Below are positions 49,701 to 60,303 of a stretch of DNA of 64,000 bases, piece after piece (within the stretch, counting starts at the first letter, position 1; every line of letters starts with the position of its first letter). The notes under the pieces are model-generated. The model made no database searches, was not told the DNA's origin, and saw only the letters and a list, made by a program, of their open reading frames with translations. The DNA is from Ascaris suum (lineage: Eukaryota > Nematoda > Chromadorea > Rhabditida > Ascarididae). Made by a program: the position numbers and the translations under genes. The stretch spans positions 6,737,001 to 6,801,000 of the forward strand of contig CM024185.1 in NCBI GenBank assembly GCA_013433145.1, in the 5' to 3' direction.

Positions 49701-50976
49701 TGTCAAATACGGTGCACTGTCGCCAAGAATCCGAAGCAACGAGTACAGTTATAGGTATTGCGCAGACGTAGATGTCGATGAGTGCAGCTTTTCAGCTTTT
49801 TTTTGGAGGGGAGAGGGGGTGGGGAGGATACAAGTGAAGCCTGCATTAGAGCAATTGACCAAACGACCCGCCGCTTTCGTCCAAATAGATCTCCGAATAG
49901 CTTTTTTCTCAAGGAATTCATTCCTTTTCGATCATCGTGACGTTATTCCCCAAAGCGTTTGCAGGAAATCGTTACCCCATTCACTTCCACATTCGCGTCT
50001 TGAGGTTTTCCAGACGTTGCTCGTTTTTGTTGGGATAGGACAAGCCACAGGTGCGGAAGTTTGAAGTGTTTTGTACTTTTTGCTGAACTTTTAACCGCAA
50101 TGCGCGAAAAGCTTTTTACTCTCTAGCTGCTGAGCAATGACTCGTTTCTTAGTTACGATATGGTAATGTGAAATTGCCTTAAGTCGTTTAATTTTTCCTT
50201 CAGGGTTGTGGTGACAACAAGGTGAGCGCGCCTTCGCGCCACGGCGATGATATTATTCGTCATCTTAGGATGCACTTTCCAGCACTTTCATGGTAATAAA
50301 CTTTGTAATAAACCTGCGCTAATGAAAATTATGGCATGGCTGACAGCGATGAAAAATTCATGCTCACCTGTAGCTAACGTCATGAAAGCCCATGAAACTG
50401 CATGAAGGAAACAGTAACGAACTAATCACAGTTGACGAATTTAACAAAGCATACGAACCTAGTCGACAGGAGAACGCGAGGGCGATGGTGACGACGGTCA
50501 TCCCATGGGGATCTTGGATGGGATGTGAAGTGAAAACGTTGCACACAGTCGTTTTGGGAGACTAGAAAAGTAGTATGAAGTTGCTGTCTTCCGCGTGCTG
50601 TACTACCGTTGAAGGAACTACCCCAAAATCCCTGGTGAGGTGACCTTTTGTTGGATTGCGACGTCTGAAGATGGAACGCCTTAGATATCTTCCCATGAGC
50701 TTGTAGACCTAGATGTTTGTATAGGAAGTTGACGGCTGGAATATTAGCGGTATAATTCGCTGAGAATTAAGAACTGTTGCTCCTAATTTTAGTTTCATGG
50801 TTTTTTCTCTTTTCTCTCTATCTCGCATCCATTAAATTCAATTATTTTGCAGCGAGAAAATAATGGAGTACTTGAAGGAGCTCATGATTCGTAACGGTCT
50901 CGCATCGCTCGACGGGATGTCAGTTCGTGATGTGGTTACTGGAGTAGCATATCTGATCGTCGAAAAGCATGGATGA
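25214..50976 (+). CDS. MATH-domain coiled-coil protein, 28-exon model, 1,217 aa
   Basis: Exons: 25214-25371, 25653-25744, 27265-27400, 27930-28028, 29393-29531, 30238-30323, 31272-31489, 32264-32426, 33130-33346, 33841-33943, 34954-34995, 36132-36262, 37178-37319, 38642-38846, 39352-39456, 40899-41030, 41993-42239, 42974-43137, 43357-43485, 43985-44099, 46409-46598, 46762-46787, 46857-46986, 47056-47106, 47206-47396, 48553-48643, 49141-49168, 50853-50976. All 27 junctions keep phase and the total is 3,654 bases with one terminal stop. Residues about 100-237 form a MATH (meprin and TRAF homology) domain most like that of USP7. No USP protease, RING or BTB domain is visible. Helical and coiled-coil regions follow, then a Pro/Asn/Ser/Trp-rich tail and a helical C-terminus. 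MATH domains bind peptides, so an adaptor or scaffold role is inferred. The ATG is the first in a frame open back to 25154. Least certain are exons 11, 22 and 27 and the 33943 donor. Confidence 0.82.
27265..30323 (+). CDS. MATH gene exons 3-6: complete MATH domain
   Basis: Exon 3 carries EGLLSLTLADFVVLNK and ends at GGFSW. Exon 4 (27930-28028) begins RIMAMPKTP and carries CLGFFVECC. Exon 5 (29393-29531) has TWSCKASAELRL and then ENDWGYSSYATWD. Exon 6 (30238-30323) has EITDESSGYVNNGVVMLEA. These blocks match in order the MATH fold of USP7-type proteins: W-K/R-I-M, L-G-F-F, W-S-C, E-N-D-W-G-F/Y, W-x-E-I/V-T-D, and G-Y/F-x-x-x-x-x-x-L/F-E. Acceptors and donors are canonical and phases agree. Confidence 0.92.
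31272..33346 (+). CDS. MATH gene exons 7-9: helical region and polar linker
   Basis: Exon 7 (31272-31489) is alpha-helical in character and includes DQLKKKVKDYMAIAEMQ and KLRERIEAIEKG. Exon 8 (32264-32426) continues with HQDEENTVDRNALKRAISEL. Exon 9 (33130-33346) is polar and low in complexity, ending LLPEHPQPPSS. Exon 7 joins exon 8 directly in phase 1, so the open stretch between them at 31555-31730 is not needed. No domain match is recognised beyond helix propensity. Confidence 0.75.
33841..38846 (+). CDS. MATH gene exons 10-14: central region
   Basis: Exon 10 (33841-33943) reads PERTHSSDVVEKRLLEKFAD. Exon 11 (34954-34995) is only 42 bases and reads DSLELVAASGARE. Exon 12 (36132-36262) contains CPETEQCEVMVLRHLERRE. 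Exon 13 (37178-37319) contains FDTVKERCNSDELNKTLVRL. Exon 14 (38642-38846) contains SEVLISCLEDPDIRERLKEI. All are hydrophilic and helix-prone. Three possible donors at the end of exon 10 share the same phase, so its exact end could shift without breaking the frame. Confidence 0.7.
39352..44099 (+). CDS. MATH gene exons 15-20: coiled-coil region
   Basis: Exons 15-20 are 39352-39456, 40899-41030, 41993-42239, 42974-43137, 43357-43485 and 43985-44099. They are rich in Lys, Glu, Arg and Leu, with heptad-like spacing such as KQKKENEDLAKQLEVF, WMERLEAEKHSCEEMAK, RRRRLQDKVDSLKKKI and RESSLELERLKGAL. This indicates a long coiled coil that could support self-association. Exon 17 is the longest exon in the gene (247 bases). 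Confidence 0.82.
45225..45415. repeat. GT/G-rich simple-sequence stretch
   Basis: The plus strand is a run of GTGTG and GGGG-rich sequence with few other words, inside intron 20 of the MATH gene. Open frames crossing it are low-complexity artefacts. Confidence 0.7.
45425..45575. repeat. GC-rich hairpin tandem repeat, about 50-base period
   Basis: The block CCGAGCGCCGAAGGCGCGAG occurs at 45425 and 45476, with a diverged third copy at 45525. Each of the first two copies contains GCGCC-GAA-GGCGC, a self-complementary hairpin. The period is about 50 bases, and the intervening sequence (TCT, T-rich, TTCGCCT) also repeats. It sits in the same intron as the retrotransposon fragment. Confidence 0.8.
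45737..45955 (-). mobile_element. Decayed non-LTR retrotransposon fragment (reverse transcriptase C-terminus)
   Basis: The minus strand encodes 73 codons in one frame: KLRWSSHVVRITDDRWS, then a TGA where family members have Trp, then YPRDRKRLRGRASRRWKDF. The (L/K)RW-x-x-HV-x-R, W-x-P-R-x-x-(K/R)R-x-x-GR and RW-x-D-x-(L/F) pattern is the typical C-terminal end of RTE-like and related LINE polyproteins. It lies antisense within intron 20 of the MATH gene. The internal stop (45829-45827) and missing flanks show that it is dead. Confidence 0.75.
46409..50976 (+). CDS. MATH gene exons 21-28: Pro/Asn/Trp-rich tail and C-terminus
   Basis: Exon 21 contains LPTISVPMPPPAPESF and SPYWDAQEMG. Exon 23 contains NPYYENNPSKSSTNGNNN. 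Exon 25 contains WVPSWDDWFNVG. Exon 26 contains KWDDMWPYSNGWNSG. Exons 22 (26 bases) and 27 (28 bases) are microexons placed because they are the only fits that keep phase. Exon 28 returns to a helical sequence, EKIMEYLKELMIRNGL, and ends VEKHG before TGA at 50974. The tail is predicted to be disordered with repeated Trp-Asp motifs. Confidence 0.72.
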
Positions 50977-51290
50977 AGGTCTTCTTTTTGTTTTATCTGG
51001 TCATAAAGAGCGCCCATATCCATATCCGTTGAACATGACACGCTGGCGCCTTCCGAGATTTGGGCTGGTGACCCGTAAAGTGACTTGCCAACTGTCCTAC
51101 CGATTCTGTGGTGGGAAGAAGTGCTAAAATATTCACAGATAAGGCTTGAAGTTAATTGTGTAGTTTAACCGAGAAGTTGGAATGTAGTTTCTTCGATCAT
51201 GAGACTCGGCGTATCATCGGTTGGCTTTAAAGTTTTTGCAGAAGTTGTTTGAACAAAGAAACAAGAGCAAACGTTCGAAACCACTTTGGC

Positions 51291-51296
51291 AATAAA
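51291..51296 (+). terminator. Candidate polyadenylation signal of the MATH gene
   Basis: AATAAA occurs about 315 bases after the TGA stop, the first such hexamer on the plus strand in the probable 3' UTR. Cleavage site and use are inferred. Confidence 0.4.
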
Positions 51297-54200
51297 AACC
51301 CTTTGATTCATCTGCTCCTGTAGCGGTTCATTGTTGTCGAAGTCGGCGTTTCCTTCGATTTAAAACTTCACTGATGTTTTGTTATTTTTTGTTCCCACTT
51401 TCTTTCCCTTTTAATGTTTTAGTAGTCTGTCTATTTTTTTGCTTGTTAGGTATGAGGCTTATGATAGCCGTCGTTTTATAACTGCATTTCAGCCACTGAT
51501 GATTGTGTGCTGTGAATGGTGATAATCTAATACAGCGTCGTATTTCGCGGCAGCTCACCACTCTGCCAGATTGTCTTTTCGAACCAGTCTATTGCTTTAG
51601 ATATGTGTTGTTTTATTGCATACTATCAACTTGTCTGATATGGCGGGCATTCGCGATCCTGTTTCTTCTTCGATATATCACTGTCACTTAGTACTGAAGT
51701 TTCTGCTGTAGGTGCATAGCATTAATTAATGTGTGAGAGGAGTGGCGTAGGTTGAGTGATTTCGTTCGCTTTTCGTACATGTAATTTTGTTGTTGAAAAG
51801 GCTTGGATTGTTATTTCATTGTTCATGTTGATAGTTTCGTCATTTGTTTTCGTTTAGAATAATAATAAACGATCGTTTACGTTTTTCCCAGCCACATCGA
51901 TTGCGCAATTCCAATGAAGTAAGAAACCTATTGGAACCAGGAATGGATCATGGATAGAAACTGTGATGTGTTGAGTGCATACGAGCAATCCAACAATGAA
52001 TTCTCAATGGCTGAACAGGTCTGGTTTTACGAGATGTTCGCTCGGACACTGGTAATGTGCACTGTTGGCAGTTCAGCCGCTGAGAAGCCTAGCCAACATA
52101 GGCTTGAGAAGCCGAATGCTGAGGTTTTTATTTCACTTTACGCGATGATTCACATAAAATTCAAAAGTTCAACAGAGGTGTTATCGGCGTTTCTGTGTCA
52201 ACTACCAACTCATATGTGAGCTTCCATGAGGTGCGAATTGCGATGCACTGACGTGAAGTATTTGCATTTTGCACAAAGTGCAGTGTCAATATAGAAATGA
52301 AATCCACAAGCATAGCAGAATACATTCGCAGTTTTCCAAGATTACAGTGCAGCAAAGTCTACGGCCCAAGCCCGAATGTACAGTGTCCTACCCTTTCACA
52401 TGCTTGAGGATATTTTACACTTTCATTTCGTCCGAAACGGTGTTCTGATGGTTTACAACTATTACGTAACAGCCAGAGACTCTGATTCTTCACAATGGTC
52501 CTCAGCAGACTAAAATGTACATATCACAGAAGATAATGTGTAACACTTGAGGTGGACGTAGGGAATAAAGCTTTTGATACGCTGCATAAAGCAGCGAACC
52601 CAAGCAACAAAGGCGTATAGTGAAGAAAGAGCAGCATATTATGTGGGCAAAGGTAAAAGAGATGGAAGGAATGGACAGTCAAAATGAGCAATTTCAGTCG
52701 AAAAAGAAAACAGGCAGAAACAAAATGTTCTATTCAATTTCGGATGTGCAATCATCGAATGCGGGAAGGTAAACGGAAACACAAAAACACTTGCAAATGT
52801 GGAAAGAAATAAGGTAAAATGGCATATTGTAAGCGTGAGGGACAAAACCAGATGAATCGAATGCAGTCTAAAATGTGGCTGATTGTAGCGTCCAATCTGA
52901 TCTCTGAGTTTGATAAATGGTTGATAAATTGAACCATACGACGAAAATTTTCTGAAGGAAGAGAGATAATTAGCGAAGAAAGCAGAGCTGCTGGAGAAAT
53001 CATATGAACGAAGGTCTTCCTGAAGACTCAGGAAAAGCGGTGAAGATTGTATTCGGGGATATTTTCTAGTTTCTTGATATCTTCTAATTTATTCCTAAAT
53101 TAGCTCAGCCAATTTCAGTTTCCCCGACGAACACTTGGTGAGGACGTGCATTGAAGTCCTGGATTACTAGCTGAGCTGTTAAAAGACCTTTATTTGGGTC
53201 TGCTAGAGCGGTATTGGTGACTTTCATGAAGTGTGAGATCATTTCTGCAGAAAATGACCTTGACTGTACCAATAAACGTTGCGATTTTTGGGAAACTCGT
53301 TGTATTACACCTTCATTTATTCGTTTCCGAAGGCATAATCAAATAGCGCTTAAATGCTACAATCGAAATTATTCGATAGTACAATCAAGAGGTATGGTAT
53401 TACGAGAAGGACGGTTTCATTGGGAGATGCTTCGTGGTTGTTACTTCAGATATGACAGTGTATATAATGCTCTTTCAAGCGTGCAGGAAGTTGGCAGAGC
53501 GCAGATAAGCAAGTTGACATTAAGGATTGATCACCTCGTTGCTAAAATATATTCGCGAATCGCCAACTTAGAAGAACTACTTGGAGTTCCAACGTTATGA
53601 AAATTTTAATCGCTGACTTGCAAACGACGACATTCCTGTCATCTCGTTCACTGTGTGCTAGCTGTCAAAAATGTTCCACTCATCCGCAAGATCGATTTTA
53701 TGAATACCAAAGCTCGGAGTACTTCGTTTTATGAGAAATCATTTGCATATTTAGTCTTGGCCAATTTTTGGGTGTTTAGTCGAGGATTCCCGCAGCTCGA
53801 CCTCAGTGATGCGGTTGATTATCGCTGTTGCTGTTCTGCTAGCTCAGGCACGAGCGGAAGGAGGAAGAAATTTCACTCTTGAAGTCGAGACGAAAGCCAA
53901 CGTTCGTTTTTTTTTCGATGTTGCCAGTGAGCCATAAGAACAAAATGTGACGTTTTTGAATGTTGTTTAATGGTTGATTAGAAATTTGAGATTTGCTCAC
54001 TTCGAAATCACACCATCCTTCTTCTCCAACATCCTATTAGTGCCATGTTAATTTCTGTCTTCAAGACGGTCGCATTTATTTGTATGAGCAGTGGTCATTT
54101 ATGTCGCGCTTATGGAGGTTCCATTGAGGCCTGAAAGCTAGCGGGCTGGTGCACTAGAATGACGGCAGGATGGATGAGCTCTGAATTGAGGAACTAAGTC

Positions 54201-56484
54201 AAGTCTCAACTTCTGAAACAGTCACACTTTATCAATTTCTGATTCAAAGTGGACCCTAACAGAACTCATATCTAGACTCCAGGAACTTCACGAAAGTGCT
54301 CTCCAAACTTTGCAGTGATCTTCAACGTTTGAAATTCAATACTTTTGGGTGCGCATTCTAGCTAAATCTCGAATCCGATCAAAATTATCTGAATTCTGCG
54401 ACCACTCACTGTTTGTCTTGGCAACGTTTTAGATTCACGATCGGACTCTTACGGCGGCAAGTTTTATTCTGCCGTGAAAATTGCCCGCTCGGCAAATGGT
54501 TAAGTTTTTCGATAATCCCATGCATATACAATAGATTTAGCAATTTTTCATCGCAAACGCATCAGGCATTTTTCACGTTCTCATAGATGTTCAAAAAGGA
54601 GCTGGTCAAATTCGAACAAGTCCGGCCTTTCACATAAAATCTGAGTACATGTTCTCGGTTTTCACCTTTGTCATACAAGAAGAGGCTTGAGTTATAGGTG
54701 ACAAAGACGATACGTTGTAAGCACTATCTCACGCTTACTATCGATGAACAGTTAGAAGTTTTGTCGGCAATCGATTATAATAACTGGTGCAATGGCATTG
54801 AAACAATTTCAAATGGAAACCACATAAAAATTCCGTACCGCTTGAAGGTTACTTCAATTCTTGCAGAATGCTTAGTGTTTTCATTTACTCATTCAATAAT
54901 CGCTCGACTGAACTGATATCTATGTTGTGACATAACGAATGAACATCTCTACGCAGAGTGAACCATGGAAGCCGAAATGTTTAGAGCTGTTTTAATGAAG
55001 ATGCATTTTAAAAATGTGTACATGCTTGAGCCTTTATTCGTTTCAACGCCAACTGAACCGCTAGTGCGCACGCTACTCCTTCCTGCGAAAAACGAAAACA
55101 ACCCAAATGCCAAGAGAAGCATAAAATTTGGAATCCAAACGTCCGTAGATTATGAACGGAAAAATACCCAGCTGCAAACGAGGCCATGTTTTGATGATCG
55201 CAAATAGTAACTAGTTAGTTCGTACCATTAAGAACTTTGATTTATTAGAACAGTTCGCGTAAGTGACCACTTTTGTACTCCTTCCTTGCAATCGCAGGAT
55301 AGGTAAGCCATTTCTTGTTGATTACATGAGGGTAGGAGGGAAGGGAAAGGATAAGGGAGTGACAGTTGTAGAGTTCCCGAAAGTCACGCCATGCAATCTT
55401 TTCGAGAAGGAGCTTGCAATGCAACCGTGGTCACTGGTACTACAATTTCTGGGGCAGCATGGTTTTCTTCAATCTCAAGGTAATTCCTGTAGTTCCTCCT
55501 CTGATGGTATGGCAAACAATTACGCGCTACTTTGCAGTTTCTGAGGACAGAGCAGGATATAGAGCGAGATGGAGCGAATTCCTGGTTATCGTTTTTTTAG
55601 ATCAGTAGCGAGCTACAGCTCCTTCGCTGTGGTCTGCTAGCAGCAGAGTCGGTGCAGACCGGCGATGGACGGTATCTTGTCAAATACAACGTCCACTGCA
55701 GTGTGAAACGACGTTCGGTTTTAATTTATATACCTTCTTCTCCCTTGAACTACTGCATGGTTGAGGATACCCAAAATAATCATGGAGCGGGATAATAATT
55801 AGCATTTGGTTACTTCGTAATACGGGCGGAAAGCAGAACTCAATGGCTTTGCCCCGAAACGGATCTCCGTTTCTAGTGGCTTCATTACTGAGAATGAGTA
55901 GCTGAACTGAGTTTCGGCAACATAAACCATCGATTAGGAGTGGCATATTGTCTGAAGTAGACCCCAGTTTGGATCTAATTCAGGCAATATGCCATTCGTG
56001 CTTGGTCAAGAGAACGCCGATGCTTGAATGAATATCGAGCAGTGGTGGTTTTTCGGCCACTTTCAAGCGCATAGCAGCAAGGCCGGACGCGACTGACAGG
56101 TCAAAAAATTGCGCAGGATTCTGAGCGATCGAAACATTACAACGAGTTGATTTCCTCCTAGTTTTTCCGAAAAATTGCTGATTGAGAACGTTTTAGCACA
56201 GTGCATAGGTGTGGTTCATGTTACTTCTTGCACCTGAACGAAGATGCAGAGCGTACAAGAAAAGGGCTGCCAGTCACCTCGAGAATCGTTCGGCGACCAT
56301 CAAAGGAAGCGATCGTTAATTCAATTTATGGTCTTATGGTTGCTTCTCTTCAGGCGCTCTTAATTAAACCGTATTCCTCAATATTTTAGAACTGGCTGGT
56401 GTTAGAATCAGCTAATGAAAATGATTGCGGCATTGGATAGTCTTTTATTCATAGCAGCTGAGTCGAGCAGACCACGTTTTTCAG
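51297..56484. other. Gene-poor interval downstream of the MATH gene
   Basis: Open stretches at 53214-53600 (ending in a heptad-like ISKLTLRIDHLVAKIYSRI), 54965-55207 (an 80-codon frame behind CTACGCAG, with ACCATGG) and 55300-55480 are present. None has recognisable family features or a firm splice partner. Confidence 0.4.
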
Positions 56485-56630
56485 GTCCTCAGCATCACTG
56501 TATGGTCGAATACATATTCGTGATCATATTCGTATTAGCAACTATAGGAAGTATCATCACAGTATTCACGTATTTCTGCCGTAGCGGTTCTCGCGAGCAG
56601 GTCGATACGTCGAGTGTAAGCTCTCCATGA
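56485..56630 (+). CDS. Possible exon with one transmembrane helix
   Basis: After a TTTTTCAG acceptor the frame reads GPQHHCMVEY, then a 20-residue hydrophobic run YIFVIIFVLATIGSIITVFT, then a basic start-transfer-stop FCRSGSREQVDTSS. It can either end in frame at TGA (56628) or splice at a GTGTAAGC near 56621. A second coding-like stretch at about 57314-57487 (FENGDRMLGGDVSFPVENAE, ending at TAA) could supply the cytoplasmic tail in matching phase. An upstream ectodomain exon could not be fixed. Confidence 0.35.
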
Positions 56631-57487
56631 CTTCACTATAATTTTGTATCAAAAGCTTATGTCCTAGAAAATGCGACGGAGGTCCAGCTGCTCTGCACGC
56701 AGCAGATGGGCTATTTGTCGCTCATCGCAGTCTCGCACAGAAAGTTGGAGAGATTTTTCCGTAAAAACATAATGCGATATGAATTATTAGAAAAAAGTCA
56801 TTATGTCAGAGAAAACATGAGTTGGTAAGTTCAAAATTTGCGTAGTATAAAGAGTAACATTTACCTTCTGGTATATTTCTTCTTTGAATTCTTTGAACTC
56901 CGAATTATTTGCTGTGACGGTGCGGTCATCATGTTCTTGCTGTTTGATATCTCGTTCACCAGAAATGTGGGCATAGCTATGACTCTTTCTTTCCGCTGAT
57001 CACTCTATGAAACGATGCAGAACCATTCGAGCTAATTGTCTGTTTCCTTCTGTTCCATCTTAGATTACGCGAGCGGGGAGGGAAGACGACATTCGAATTG
57101 CTATTTTCTTTTGACCATGTGCTACCGCAAAAAAAAGCATCGGAGTCTCGGAGTCCAGAAATATTGATATGCAAAAGCTCCGAAATAACTTTGCACTCTT
57201 CCCTCTCCGACCTTTCTTTTAGTCATGTGAGGCAGTTGCACCTTTTAACTTTGTCTCTTATCGAACTGTGCTATATTTTATTTATTCAATACTGACCGAA
57301 GGCGTTCGGTTCAAACCGAATTTTAGTTGCAACTGCTGGTGTTTTGAAAATGGCGATCGTATGCTAGGTGGAGACGTTTCATTTCCCGTCGAAAACGCCG
57401 AACAAGTAGAGCGATCAAAACTTTTCAGCCATAACCATAACAACGCCCCCAGTGGAATCAGTGGCGCTTGCTCTTCTTATTCGTAAT

Positions 57488-59308
57488 AACCTATATAAAC
57501 AGTGATAAGGCAACGATTAATGCGAAACTGATCTATTGAATGTTACAAGCAATTCAGAGTATGCCAAAGGGAATCATCATCGCACGTTGAGTAGGTCGTG
57601 GATGACATATAAAGCTCATGTAGACCAGGGAATATAGTTGTTTATGTTTCGATTATAAAGTTGCCTTTTTAGGAACGAACAGCGGAGTCCAAAAATAGTC
57701 GAGAGTACTCTGATACCGAGCAGGAGTAGCAGTGATCTCAATGATTTCTTTACTAGTTCGTCGATTATTGAGTGAATAAATCTCTTGCAATTTAACGTAT
57801 TTATATTCTTTCATATATTTCTGGAACTGTTTATACGGCATTACCCCTATGCTTCAAAATTTCCAGACAACGATCTGAGCCACTGATGAGAATAATTTCG
57901 TAAATGCAAATTAATAAATCGAAGGTTCAGCCGGTCCAGGTGCAAACAGTCCGCCTCACTATCTACACCTCGACCATGCATCAATTGACCAGAAGCAACA
58001 CTTTTAGAACACAGCAGCTACAGCGTATCAAATAAGGTTAAGATTTTAAAAAAGATTCAGCAAACACTCGTGCGCAAATCGTCCAATAGATCGTTGATCT
58101 TACGTATGAAACGTGATAAGTGCTTATTTTCTGAACGCATGAGAAGGGAATAGCAAGCGTCTGTGCATTCTATTCACTTCGTTAGAAACCGATAGTTTTT
58201 TTCAAGGGTCGGAGCTCCTCAACGGTCGTAAACGACGACAGCCAATACAGAGCACGGAGGTCTATCGAAATCGTGTTGCGTGCTACGTGTTGGCTGTCGT
58301 CGCAACACTATGTAAATGGTTTGCATACAAAAAAAGCCGACATTATTGTCTGTGAGAAAGGTTGGAAGTTCGTTTATTTATCCACTCTTTTTATGAATTT
58401 ATTTATTATGCATTCATTAAGTCTGTACGGTTTTGATAAAGGAACTACTATTGAAGGCTTTGCGATATAGTTGTGGTTCTACTGACTATATACTATGTAA
58501 AGTTTTTAACTTGCCACTGACTCAAACATACGACATTGTTTAAAACTTTCAACAAGTCTCAGTTTTAATCTAGTTAAAGATTAAAGACGGAGGAGAGAGA
58601 GGCATATGTTGTTGTAAATATTTGTTGTTATGTCGCAAATTGATGCGTTGCAAAAGTTTATGAATTGATTCGCGTGCTATCTATCGATGGGCTATCGTCC
58701 TACTCAAGGATATTTCTTTTTTTTTGCGGGAATGCTACTGCTAATGAAATATCTGTTTATTAATTAATCCTTCAATATATTTTCAATTCATGATTTCCTC
58801 TCCCCTTCCTTCCCTGCACAGACATCTTTCTGTCTACCGCCCTTCGTTGCTCTACCTCTCACGAAGCTCGTTTTCATCCCTTCCACTCCTCCCCTCCTCC
58901 TTTCACAACGCAGTGTCTGAGATGGTTTTCGTCCTGCCTTTCAAAGCCTTCGATGAGCAATCGCATTGCACCATTTCGCCATATGGTGCCCAATTATTTA
59001 CTGTCGCCGAAGTATAGTTACCACCTGTGGCTGTTCCAAGAGAGTACAGTTACCACGTCTTTGCGATCATGCCCATTTCCTGTATTGGAACATGATCGGT
59101 TTATTGCGCGGATACATTGTTACGCGACAAGTGGTTTGCACGGAAAGACCAGGGGAAGGAGACTTAAGGTAGGGCTGCTAATACGCAGTTGATGGAACAG
59201 GCAACAGGCTGCATCTGAAGTATACAGAGAAGAATATACTGAAGAGAACAAACACACTTGCGACACAATGACTTGAGTAAGAGAAGCCGCAGAAGTGTCA
59301 ATGTCGGA
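57488..59308. other. No gene seen
   Basis: The interval is AT-rich with only short random frames. Nothing recognisable was found on either strand. Confidence 0.5.
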
Positions 59309-59767
59309 CTACCGAGCCCAAAACGACAAATATGAATGGAGTGTGGGAACGCCCTGCCGGAGTTGGCAAGTTTGAGAGTTCGAGGACATCCGTCCGTCAC
59401 AAAGAACGCTGTTCGCGATGAAACCTGTGACCCTGATTGACATTTTGCTGCATTTTCCGTTACTCTCTACATGCTTTCCAGCCATGTTCCATTTTTTAAA
59501 ACGAATCCACTCATGTTTTACGATCACGCTTACTTCCTCCGCCTGTTTTTTGAAGTTTTTAAAAAAAATTCTCTTGCGCCTTTCGCGTCCTTTCACAGCG
59601 TCCTCCACTCTTGCTTTTACGATAGCGAGCACTAGATTGTACAGTGTCATTTCTTCATTCGTTTCCTTACTGGGTCGGGTCTCATCAGTTGGTCTGGTGT
59701 TTCTACTATACAATTCGGCAGTTTTTATTTCTTTCCTGATCTGGTAGTAAGAACATAACGTTCCCAC
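59309..59767 (-). CDS. Possible Lys/Glu-rich open reading stretch, 152 codons
   Basis: The minus strand stays open for 152 codons with a hydrophilic product, including ATLYNLV-like and KGRERRKRIFFKNFKKQAEE segments. It begins about 350 bases downstream of the CoA-transferase stop, in the same orientation, so a short downstream exon or second cistron is conceivable. Against this, a minus-strand AATAAA (59730-59725) that could end the CoA-transferase transcript lies inside it, no clear acceptor precedes it, and much of the opposite strand is also open. Confidence 0.25.
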   Translation of the reverse strand: MGTLCSYYQIRKEIKTAELYSRNTRPTDETRPSKETNEEMTLYNLVLAIVKARVEDAVKGRERRKRIFFKNFKKQAEEVSVIVKHEWIRFKKWNMAGKHVESNGKCSKMSIRVTGFIANSVLCDGRMSSNSQTCQLRQGVPTLHSYLSFWAR

Positions 59768-60114
59768 ACTTCCATAGTACGGATCCAGCTGGACAATGAA
59801 GCATAACTGTATTTCTTTCGCAGAGAGTGAACAACATATCGAGGACGTCGCGCCACATAAATCAGAATGAATTTATCCCGGGCAGAAATGTGCAGACACT
59901 TATACGAACTCGAACGGTGAGTAAATCATCTCTGAACCCCTTTCGATCGCCCACTCATCGTCTATAAACACGGCCCCTCCGCTTTACTGCCTGACAACCA
60001 CCCTGCCCCAAGCTCATTGCCACTTTGGAAAGACAAAAAAATTGTACAACCCTGGGCGATAAAAGAGATCCGTAAGAGGAAAGGTGAGATTATCCTATTA
60101 TCTGAAGGACTGCT

Positions 60115-60303
60115 CTAATCAGGCGATGGCATCACCTTGAGCCTGTTGAAAGCGGCCTTCTCAAGCTCACTTCTGTGGTCAGGATGCGCAATTTTTATGA
60201 GTTCATATGCTCTCTGTCGCATGTTCCTGCCCCACAATTGCGCAATCCCGTGTTCTGTGACGACGTAGTGCACATGAGCACGCGACGTTACCACCCCAGC
60301 TCC
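60115..60303 (-). CDS. CoA-transferase terminal exon
   Basis: This 63-codon terminal exon begins GAGVVTSRAHVHYVVTEHG and ends RLKVMPSPD before TAG at 60117-60115. The end agrees closely with the known C-terminus of metazoan family members. Confidence 0.96.
   Translation of the reverse strand, partial: GAGVVTSRAHVHYVVTEHGIAQLWGRNMRQRAYELIKIAHPDHRSELEKAAFNRLKVMPSPD

Noticed and set aside
59418..59747. 109-codon hydrophobic plus-strand frame
   Set aside because: It is the complement of a Lys/Glu-rich minus-strand stretch; its hydrophobicity is an expected antisense artefact.
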